Shown here piece by piece: positions 47,117 through 54,600 of a DNA stretch of 64,000 nt; position 1 is the stretch's first letter; each line of letters begins with the position of its first letter. A model generated the notes under the pieces. The model saw only the letters and a program-made list of their open reading frames with translations, had not been told where the DNA came from and did no database searches. A program made the position numbers and the translations under genes. The DNA comes from Hymenobacter convexus (GTDB lineage: Bacteria > Bacteroidota > Bacteroidia > Cytophagales > Hymenobacteraceae). The DNA lies in contig NZ_JAUQON010000007.1 in NCBI RefSeq assembly GCF_030580955.1, forward strand, positions 269,880-333,879. The letters are read 5' to 3'.

Positions 47117-48319
47117 CTATCCCCACGCACGCCCGGCTACGTTGTCCATATACTTCTGGCCGTTGCCGGTGTTCAGGAGCAGGATTTTCTCATCGGGCTG
47201 GATTTCGCCAGTGGCCAGCAATTGGCGGGCGGCCGTCCACACCGCGCCGCCTTCGGGAGCTACGAACAGGCCCTCGTGCTGGCCAAGGTCGCGCATGCCG
47301 GCCAGCATGCCTTCTTCGCTCACGCTCACTACGGTGCCGTTTGATTCGCGCAGCACACGCAGCATCATGGCCTCGCCCAGCGGGTGGGGCACGGCCAGGC
47401 CATTGGCCAGCGTGGCGCGGCCCTGGTAGGCGTGGCAGTTGGACTGGCGGCCTTCGTAGGTTTCGAGGAGCGGGCAGCAGTTTTCGGCCTGCACGGCCAC
47501 CATGCGGGGCAATTTCACCTCGGGCGCGAGCCAGCCGAGCTGCTTCATTTCCTGAAACGCCTTCCAGATGCCAATGAGGCCGGTGCCACCGCCGGCGGGG
47601 TAGAGCAGCACGTCGGGCAGCGTCCAGTTCATCTGTTCGGCAATTTCGTAGCCCATCGTTTTCTTGCCTTCGAGGCGGTAGGGCTCTTTCAGGGTTGAGA
47701 TGTCGAGGAGGGCACCGTCGGCGTTGCGCTGGCGCACCCGGGCCCCGCAGTCGCTGATGAGGCCATCGACCAGCTCCACTTCGGCCCCGTACCAGTAGCA
47801 TTCTTCTTTGAAAGCGGCGGGCGTGTGGCGCGGCATCACCACCACGGCGCGCAGGCCGGCGCGGGCGCAGTAGGCGGCCAGGGCCACGCCCGCGTTGCCG
47901 GCCGTGGGAATGATGCAGCCCTCGACGCCCAACTCCTTAGCTTTGGAAACGGCCATGCTAAGGCCGCGCGCTTTAAACGAACCGGTGGGATTTTGGCCTT
48001 CGTCCTTGAGCACAAGGGAGGACAGCTCGTAGCGCGCGGCCAGGCGCGGCAAGCGCAGCAGCGGGGTCAGGCCTTCGCCTAGCGTGACTTTGTTTTCCGG
48101 GTGTAGCAAGGGCAGCAGGGCCCCGTAGCGCCACATGGAGGCATCGGCCTGGTCGATGACAGAGCGGCTCAGGGGCTCGTGCAGGTCGTAGTCGGCCAAG
48201 AGCGGCACCTGGCAGCAGGCCGAAACCCGCTGCAAGTCGAAAGCGGAATATTCAGTGCCGCAGGCGGAGCAGTGCAGCGCGGTGAGGCGGGAAAGGGATT
48301 CGGAAGCAATCAGTTTCAT
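47117..48319 (-). CDS. thrC: Threonine synthase
   Basis: A 400-residue PLP enzyme converting O-phosphohomoserine to threonine and phosphate. An N-terminal Cys-rich segment (CSACGTEYSAFDLQRVSACC) resembles the rubredoxin-like knuckle of long threonine synthases. The PLP lysine lies in DEGQNPTGSFKARGLSMAVS. Other motifs are TAGNAGVALAAYCARAG (substrate/PLP phosphate), YPAGGGTGLIGIWKAF and LLLNTGNGQKY at the C-terminus. The strand before the ATG reads TACTTTGCCCC, close to but one base shorter than TAnnTTTG, with the same four-base distance to the start as at 44327. It is convergent with the SGNH-like gene, seven bases apart. Confidence 0.93.
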   Translation of the reverse strand: MKLIASESLSRLTALHCSACGTEYSAFDLQRVSACCQVPLLADYDLHEPLSRSVIDQADASMWRYGALLPLLHPENKVTLGEGLTPLLRLPRLAARYELSSLVLKDEGQNPTGSFKARGLSMAVSKAKELGVEGCIIPTAGNAGVALAAYCARAGLRAVVVMPRHTPAAFKEECYWYGAEVELVDGLISDCGARVRQRNADGALLDISTLKEPYRLEGKKTMGYEIAEQMNWTLPDVLLYPAGGGTGLIGIWKAFQEMKQLGWLAPEVKLPRMVAVQAENCCPLLETYEGRQSNCHAYQGRATLANGLAVPHPLGEAMMLRVLRESNGTVVSVSEEGMLAGMRDLGQHEGLFVAPEGGAVWTAARQLLATGEIQPDEKILLLNTGNGQKYMDNVAGRAWG

Positions 48320-48382
48320 GGGGCAAAGTACGGAGGACCTTCACCCGGGGCATGCCTGTTTGGGATAGGCATTTGGAATAGT

Positions 48383-49288
48383 CTATGCCTTTCCGGAATA
48401 GTAGCGCCGCGTGAATTGCAGGAAATCCTTGTAGGGCGCATTGTTCTCCGTGCCCTTGCGCTGGATAAAATTGAACTCCCGTTTCAGCGCGAAACCCTTG
48501 ATTTTGACCTCCGAAAACTCGCCCGAAGCAAGTTCTTTCACCACCGCCTGGCGGGGCAGAAAAGCCAGGCAGGTATCGACGCGCACGAAGTTTTTGAGGG
48601 CTTCGGTGCCGCCCAGGCGCACGCGCACGGGCAGGGCGGCCAGCTTGATGCGGTGCCGGGCCAGGGCTTCTTCCAGCACCGCCAGCGTGCCGGAGCCAGC
48701 CTCCCGCAGGGCCAGCGGCGTGGTGAGCAGGTCGTGCACTTCGAGGGTGCGTTTTTCCAAGGGATTGCCCGCCGCGCACACGGCCACTACATCATCCGTG
48801 AGCAGCGGCGTGTAGGTCACGTTACTCACTTTGTGAATGCCTTCGATGATGCCCAGCTCAATTTCATGGTCGAGCAAAGCACGCAGGATGTTGTCGGAAT
48901 TGCGGTTTTTGAGGCTGAGCTGGCGGTTGGGGTGCTTCTGCAGGTAGGCCGACACCACGGGCGGCAGCACATAAAGCGAAATGGTGGTGCTGGCCCCGAT
49001 GAGCAGGTGCTGGCTGGGCGCGAAATCAGGGCTGAGCGCGCTCATTTCCTGGTGCAGCTCCTGCTGCAGCTGCTTGGCTTGTAGCAGTTTCTCGTAGAGC
49101 TTGCGGCCGGCCGGCGTGAGTTGGATGCTGCTGCCCAGGCGTTCGAACAGACCGGTTTTGTAGTGCTCTTCCAAGGCTTTCACCTGCTTGCTCACGGCCG
49201 ACTGGCTGGTGAACAAGGCCTGGCTGGCCTTGGTGAAGCTCAGGCGCTGGGCTACTTCGAGAAAGACTTCGTGCGGGTGCGAGAGCAA
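48383..49288 (-). CDS. LysR-family transcriptional regulator
   Basis: 301 residues. The N-terminal winged helix (VAQRLSFTKASQALFTSQSA, SKQVKALEEHYKTGLFER) binds DNA. A linker helix and a LysR substrate-binding domain (HLLIGASTTISLYVLPPVVS, EIELGIIEGIHKVSNVTYTP, LREAGSGTLAVLEEALAR) follow. The ligand is unknown. It lies between threonine synthase (downstream, same strand) and a CAT-fold acetyltransferase. The 63 bases between its stop and thrC carry a repeated GGAATAG, which may be a binding site, but LysR proteins usually control divergent genes and no divergent gene is present. Confidence 0.93.
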   Translation of the reverse strand: MLSHPHEVFLEVAQRLSFTKASQALFTSQSAVSKQVKALEEHYKTGLFERLGSSIQLTPAGRKLYEKLLQAKQLQQELHQEMSALSPDFAPSQHLLIGASTTISLYVLPPVVSAYLQKHPNRQLSLKNRNSDNILRALLDHEIELGIIEGIHKVSNVTYTPLLTDDVVAVCAAGNPLEKRTLEVHDLLTTPLALREAGSGTLAVLEEALARHRIKLAALPVRVRLGGTEALKNFVRVDTCLAFLPRQAVVKELASGEFSEVKIKGFALKREFNFIQRKGTENNAPYKDFLQFTRRYYSGKA

Positions 49289-49293
49289 GGGCG

Positions 49294-49363
49294 GGGAATT
49301 AAAAATGACGAATTAAAAATTTGAAATCATTCTCCGTGCTTAGCTGAGCCATTTTAAATTCCC
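49294..49363. repeat. A/T-rich imperfect inverted repeat
   Basis: GGGAATTAAAAATGACGAAT (from 49294) partly pairs with CCATTTTAAATTCCC (49349-49363). The tandem GAATTAAAAATGACGAATTA units resemble those of the in-gene element at 43758. It lies between the LysR start and the acetyltransferase stop. Confidence 0.6.
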
Positions 49364-49364
49364 T

Positions 49365-49994
49365 TCACACCCCCAGCCGCCGCTGAAACGCGGCTAGAAA
49401 CAAGCCCACGTGGTAGCCATCACCAAGCCCGTGGTGCAGGTGCACCGACACCGGCATTTGCAATGTCTCGCCTTCCTGAAAAACCTGGCCGAAGGATATT
49501 TTGGGGCAGCTGTCGGGGTGCGTGAAGCTGCGGGCGTGCGAGAGGCTGGTGAAGCGCACCCACGGCAGGGCCGAGCAGTGCACCACATCGGGCCGGCCGG
49601 TAGTGTCATTCAGGCGCAGGCCGGTGCTGGCCTGCACGGCCGCGATTTCGGCGGCGGCGGCGGCGATGAAGCCGGGCAGCGTGTCGTTTTGCTCGATGAA
49701 GGAAAAGGCAAACGTGTGGTCGGGCCGGCCGAGGGTGGCAGAGGCGTGAATGCGGTTATACAAGAAAACCTGGCCATTTTCGATGCGGTAGCGGAAGGCT
49801 TCGACTTCGTTGGCCGCCTCCAGGGCGTGGTAGAGGTAGTAGAGGAAAAACGACACGCCCAGCCGCTTGGCTTCACCCTGCGCGCTGGTGCAGTCCACGT
49901 TGGCCGTGAGGCCGAAGAAGGGCTCTTCGAAGGCCGAAAAGAAGGCAAAATGCTCGCGGCGGGGCCAGGTTTCGAGGTCAATCAGGTGCTTCAT
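49365..49994 (-). CDS. Chloramphenicol acetyltransferase-fold protein
   Basis: 209 residues of the CatA superfamily, which transfers acetyl from acetyl-CoA. It starts KHLIDLETWPRREHFAFFSA as in CatA. FRYRIENGQVFLYNRIHASA and FSFIEQNDTLPGFI follow. The active site is HLHHGLGDGYHVG, matching HHxxxDG with catalytic His. ALPWVRFTSLSHAR is conserved. Whether it acetylates chloramphenicol is not shown; chromosomal Bacteroidota homologues are often of unknown substrate. The ATG at 49994 fits the family; the frame is open to 50087 through repeat-adjacent sequence. GACCTTTG, one mismatch from TAnnTTTG, is six bases before the ATG. Confidence 0.88.
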   Translation of the reverse strand: MKHLIDLETWPRREHFAFFSAFEEPFFGLTANVDCTSAQGEAKRLGVSFFLYYLYHALEAANEVEAFRYRIENGQVFLYNRIHASATLGRPDHTFAFSFIEQNDTLPGFIAAAAAEIAAVQASTGLRLNDTTGRPDVVHCSALPWVRFTSLSHARSFTHPDSCPKISFGQVFQEGETLQMPVSVHLHHGLGDGYHVGLFLAAFQRRLGV

Positions 49995-50000
49995 GGCGAG

Positions 50001-50018
50001 CAAAGGTCGGTAGCTTTG
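50001..50018. promoter_or_regulatory. Back-to-back -7 elements
   Basis: CAAAGGTCGGTAGCTTTG holds plus-strand TAGCTTTG (50011-50018, exact) and minus-strand GACCTTTG (50008 back to 50001, one mismatch), separated by two bases. They would serve the HAD hydrolase (+) and the CAT-fold gene (-). Confidence 0.6.
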
Positions 50019-50045
50019 CGGGGTTGGGCGAGGTATCTGGCTGAC

Positions 50046-50133
50046 GTAGGGGCGGGGCCTGCCCCCGCCCGCCGTTCGCGCCGCCAATTGACGCCACCAT
50101 TCAACGACGGGCGGGGGCAGGCCCCGCCCCTAC
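50046..50133. repeat. GC-rich inverted repeat (31-bp arms)
   Basis: Arms 50046-50076 and 50103-50133 (GTAGGGGCGGGGCCTGCCCC onward) pair with one mismatch; the loop is GCGCCGCCAATTGACGCCA and a few more bases. Arms also contain an inner palindrome GGGGCCTGCCCC. It lies in the leader of the HAD gene. Confidence 0.92.
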
Positions 50134-50145
50134 ATCTGCAATGCC

Positions 50146-50841
50146 ATGCCCACGCAAACCTTCATTGCCTTCGACGCCGACGATACCCTCTGGCCCAACC
50201 AGCCGCATTTCGACCACGTCGAGGCCCAGCTGCTCCAGATTCTGGCCCCGTATGCTGACCATGCCACCATCAACGCGCGGCTCTACGACGTGCAGCGGGC
50301 CAACATGCAGCTGTTTGGCTACGGGGCCAAGTCGTTTATGCTCTCGATGATTGAGACGACCATTCAGCTTTCGGGCGGCGCGGTGGTGGGCAGCGAAATC
50401 CAGCGGATTCTGGACTTGGGCAAGGACTTGCTGCGCTTCGCCATCGAGCCGTTGCCCGATGTGGTGGACGTGCTCACGGAGCTAAAAGAGCGCGGCCATA
50501 AACTCATCCTCCTCACCAAAGGCGACCTGTTCGACCAGGAAAGTAAAATAGCCCGCTCCGGCCTGGGCGACTTTTTCGACTACGTCGAAATTGTGAGCGA
50601 GAAAGACGTACCCACTTACAATCGTCTGTTCGCCCGCCTCGGCGCCACGCCCGAGAACTTCGTGATGATTGGCAACTCGCTGAAATCGGATATTCTGCCG
50701 GTGGCCAAGCTGGGTTTCCCGGCCATCCACGTCCCCTACCACACCAACTGGATACATGAGCACGTGCCGGCCGAGCTGCTGGCGGGCGTGGAATTCCGGG
50801 CGGTGGAGCGGCTGCGCGAGGTGCTGGATTTGGTGCATTAA
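50146..50841 (+). CDS. HAD-superfamily hydrolase (YjjG-like)
   Basis: 231 residues. Motif I FIAFDADDTLWPNQPHF has the nucleophile and acid Asp pair. Motif II LILLTKGDLFDQESKI has the conserved Thr, with Lys in AKLGF or nearby as motif III. Motif IV is VMIGNSLKSDILPVAKLGFP. The cap domain is helical (about 20-95), as in subfamily IA such as YjjG nucleotidases and phosphoglycolate phosphatases. The substrate is not evident. The mRNA leader, if it starts at 50011-50018, would contain the whole GC-rich inverted repeat. Confidence 0.9.
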   Translation: MPTQTFIAFDADDTLWPNQPHFDHVEAQLLQILAPYADHATINARLYDVQRANMQLFGYGAKSFMLSMIETTIQLSGGAVVGSEIQRILDLGKDLLRFAIEPLPDVVDVLTELKERGHKLILLTKGDLFDQESKIARSGLGDFFDYVEIVSEKDVPTYNRLFARLGATPENFVMIGNSLKSDILPVAKLGFPAIHVPYHTNWIHEHVPAELLAGVEFRAVERLREVLDLVH

Positions 50842-50844
50842 TCT

Positions 50845-50930
50845 GTAGAGACGCGACACTTCGCGTCTCGGCGCCCGCACCGGCCTTACAGCGTCGTTCA
50901 ACGCCGAGACGCGAAGTGTCGCGTCTCTAC
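50845..50930. repeat. Inverted repeat with self-complementary arms (29-bp perfect)
   Basis: Arms 50845-50873 and 50902-50930 (GTAGAGACGCGACACTTCGC onward) are perfect complements. Each arm is itself a hairpin (AGACGCGA-CACT-TCGCGTCT), so it can form a cruciform or two small hairpins. It lies between the HAD and DUF4269 genes. Confidence 0.92.
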
Positions 50931-50954
50931 AATTCTAGACCTGCTATTTCCACA

Positions 50955-51542
50955 ATGCCAGACTGGGCCGACCTGCGCTATCTATTAACCGGCAACCAGC
51001 GCCAGCAACGCGCCCATTCGTTACTGCAAGCGCTAAACCTCTGGCCCGTCCTGGCCGATTTCAAGCCGGTGCTGGCCGGCACGATTCCGCTCGGCATCGA
51101 CGTTGCAGGCAGCGATTTGGACGTTTTGTGCGAAGTACCTCCCGCAGAAACACCCCGTTTCGTGGAGCTGCTGCAGCAATACTACGGCTACCGCCACAGC
51201 TTCCAGTCGGCGCGGCATTCCATTGATGGCCAGTCATGCATTGTCAGCAGCTTCCGCTACCGGGGCCGCGAAGTGGAAGTATTTGGGCAGGCATTGCCGA
51301 CGGCTCAGCAAAACGGTTTCCGCCATTTGCTAGTGGAGGCTGCCGTGCTGGAAGCCGGGGGCGAAGCGTGGCGGCGGGCCGTGCGCCGCTTGAAAAAGCA
51401 GGGCCTGAAGACGGAGCCCGCGTTTGCTAATTTATTGCAATTGCCCGGCAACCCGTACGCGGCCTTATTGGAGTTGGAGGGGAAATCTATTGCTGAATTG
51501 CAAGCATATATGGCCCGGCATTCCACTATTTGCAACTGGTAA
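50955..51542 (+). CDS. DUF4269 protein (nucleotidyltransferase-like)
   Basis: 195 residues. PDWADLRYLLTGNQRQQRAH and AGTIPLGIDVAGSDLDVLCE, then RGREVEVFGQALPTAQQNGF are the signatures of DUF4269. The GTIPLGID-x-SDLDV segment resembles the metal-binding strand-turn of nucleotidyltransferases, with Asp at SDLDV and EVEVFG as the third acidic strand. Substrate unknown; a cytoplasmic nucleotidyltransferase is a reasonable guess. The ATG at 50955 is chosen because the frame upstream reads through a repeat arm. The alpha-2-macroglobulin gene begins 102 bases downstream on the same strand. Confidence 0.87.
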   Translation: MPDWADLRYLLTGNQRQQRAHSLLQALNLWPVLADFKPVLAGTIPLGIDVAGSDLDVLCEVPPAETPRFVELLQQYYGYRHSFQSARHSIDGQSCIVSSFRYRGREVEVFGQALPTAQQNGFRHLLVEAAVLEAGGEAWRRAVRRLKKQGLKTEPAFANLLQLPGNPYAALLELEGKSIAELQAYMARHSTICNW

Positions 51543-51644
51543 AGCAGCCCGCCGCGCGGCCCAATACCGTTGCGCTTTTCGCGTTGCAATAAAATCCGGG
51601 CTTCTGCCTACCTTCCCTGCGGCTTTCCCCACTCCCTCTCCTCC

Positions 51645-54600
51645 ATGCTGGCCCGTTACCGCTTCTTGCCCCTGCTGCTGATGCTGCTGGCGGCTGCCTC
51701 GTGCTCGAAAAAAACCGCCCAGGAGCAAGCCGTCGAAACGGCCCAGACCGACGGCGACGAAATCGACCCCTACTCCAACCTAGTGTTCACCTTCGATGAA
51801 AAGGTGGTGGACGAGGCCCGGCAAAACCGCTGGGACACCACCCGCTACGTCACGTTCTCGCCCAACATCCGCGGCAAGTTCAAGTGGACCGGCGACCGGG
51901 AATTGACCTTTTCGCCGCTGGAGCCCTTCCGGCCCAGCACCGTTTTCTCAGCCTCGTTAAGGCCCGAAACGCTGCCCAGTGACAAGCAGAAGCTGGCGCT
52001 GAACCGGCCCAAATTCCACACGCCGTATCTGGGTATGGCCGCGCCGCAGGTGTTCTACGGTAGCTCGAAGCGGGCGGCGGGCACGGCCGAATTGCGCGCC
52101 AACCTGGTATTCAACTACCCCGTGCGGCCCTCCGATGTGAAGTCGCGCCTCAAGGTGACGCAGGGTGGCAAGCCCGTGGCCGTGGAAGTAAATTCGGCCG
52201 AGCCGGATGCGCTGGTGGCCGTCACGTTTATGCAGGACGTGCAGGCGGGCACGCCGGTGCAGATTGACATCGCGCCCGGCCTGCGCCCGGCGGCCGGGAC
52301 CAAGGCCACCGAGAAAGTCCTCACCGCCCAGGCCGAAATCCCCGACCAAAGCACGCTGGAAGTGCGCGAGCTGACCGGCTCCCTGCTCAACGGCCAGCCG
52401 GTGGTGACGCTGCTGCTCAACCAGCCCGTGAGCGCCACCGACGTGCAGCCCAATTTGAAGGTGACGCCCGCCGTGGCGTTTTCGGTGGAGGCGCTGGAAA
52501 GCGGTTTTGCCCTGCGCGGCAGCTTCGAGGTAGGCAAAACCTACCAAATTTCGCTGGCGGCCGGCACGCGCGGGCTGCTGGGCGGCAGCCTGGGCGAGGC
52601 GTTCACGCAGGCGGTTTCGTTTGGGGATGAGCGGCCAAGTCTGAGCTTCACCAGCAGCGACAAGGCCATGTACCTCGATGCGCTGGGGAACCGGAACCTG
52701 GGTTTGCGCATTAACGAAGTGGCCAAGGTGAAGGTGACCATTGCCAAGGTCTACGCCAACAACATTCAGCAGCTGCTGCGCGGCGAAAAGCAGTACGGCT
52801 ACCCCGAATACGACGAGGACGAGCCCCGCGAATCGAACACCGACGAAAACGGCGACTACATCGACCGCAGCTTCCAGTATTACGACACCGAAAACATCGG
52901 TAACGTGCTGTCGGAACGCACGATTTCCGTCGATGGCCTACCCAAGGAGGGCGGCCTGCGCCTGCTCAATCTCAATCTGAAAGACCTCGAATTTCAGGGG
53001 CCGCTGAAGGGCCTGTACGTCATCCGCGTGCAGGATACCGAGCGGCAGTGGCTGCAGGTGAGCAAGCTGGTGGCCGTGACGGACCTCGGCCTCATCGTGA
53101 AGCAGGGCGCGACGGGCGGCACCACGGTGTTCGCCAATTCCATCCGCACGGCCGAGCCGTTATCGGGCGTCACGGTGAATCTCGTGAGCTCGAATAATCA
53201 GGTGATTGGCACGACTACGACCGACAAATCCGGCGTGGCGCAGTTCGATTCGGCAGCCAGCATGAAGCGCTTCACGCTGGGCATGATTACGGCGGTGAAG
53301 GATGCCGACTTTTCCTTTCTGGATTTGACCAAAAGCCGGGTTGAAACCTCGCGTTTTGAGGTGGGCGGGCTGACCTCGAACGCCGCCCACTATCAGGCGT
53401 TTCTGTACGGCGACCGCAACCTGTACCGGCCCGGCGACACGGTGCGGACCAACACCGTCATCCGCACCGAGGACTGGAAAAACCCGCCTTCGGGTCTGCC
53501 CATGAAAATCCGCCTACTGCTGCCCAGCGGCAAGGAATATAGCAGCTTACAGCAGAAACTCAGCGCGGCGGGCAGCTTCGAAAGCCGCTTCATTCTGCCG
53601 CCCACCATCATGACGGGCCTCTACACGATGGAGGTGCTGACCGGCAACGACGTGCTGCTGACCTCGCGCCAAATCAGCGTCGAAGAGTTCATCCCCGACC
53701 GCATGAAGGTGACCGTGACGGCCGCCCCCAAAACCGTGAAACCGGGCCAGGACGTGACGGCCAGCATCACGGCCGTGAACCTCTTCGGCCCGCCCGCCGC
53801 CGACCGCAAGTTTGAGGTCGAATTCTCGCTCAAGCAGAAGGTTTTCTCGGCCCCGAAATACCCCGACTACAGCTTCACCATCAACAGCGGCGAGAAGCGC
53901 CGGACCACCAACGAGGACGGCGAGGAAGCCAGCGAAAGCGCCCTCACCGCCCGCTTCGAGAAAACCGTGCGCGAAGGCACCACCGACGCCGCCGGCCACG
54001 GCACGGCCGCTTACACCGTGCCCGACTACCGCGACCTCGGCACGCTGGAGGGCGTGGCCTTCGCCACGGTGTTCGACGAAACCGGCCGGCCCGTGAACCG
54101 CCTCGCCACCTTCGACGTGCAAACCCAGGCCACGATGTTCGGCATCGCCAACCTGCCCGACCTCATCAGCACCAAACAGGCCCTCACGGTGAAGCTGCTG
54201 GCCCTCACGCCCGCCGGCAAACCCACGTCGGCCCCGGCCGATATCAAGGTAGTGCGCAAGCTCTGGGAAACCGTGCTGGAGCGCCAGGGCGGCCGCTACG
54301 TGTACAATTCGCAGCAGCGCGACCAGGTGATTTTGAGCCAGAGCCGCGCCGTGGGGGCCGAAACCAGCTTCAGCTTCACCCCCATCTACTCGGGCGAATA
54401 CGAGGTGCGCGTGAGCCGGCCGGGCGCCAGCAGCTACGTCACGCAGCGGTTTTACGCCTACGGCTACGGCGATACCCAGGCCAATTCCTTCGAGGTGAAC
54501 AACGAGGGCGAGGTGACCATTGAGGCGGACAAGCCCAAGTACGCGCCCGGCGAAACGGCCAACCTGCTGCTGAAATCGCCCTTCGCCGGCCGCATTCTGG

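Noticed and set aside
48320..48382. Riboswitch or operator upstream of threonine synthase
   Set aside because: The space holds a repeated GGAATAG and a near-consensus promoter but no convincing conserved RNA fold; threonine riboswitch-type leaders are not evident.
49365..49994. Chloramphenicol resistance gene
   Set aside because: The fold and active site match CatA, but the substrate is unproven and there is no mobile context, so a resistance claim is not supported.
1816..50930. CRISPR array
   Set aside because: The repeats are dispersed inverted repeats, not regularly spaced direct repeats, and no cas gene is present.
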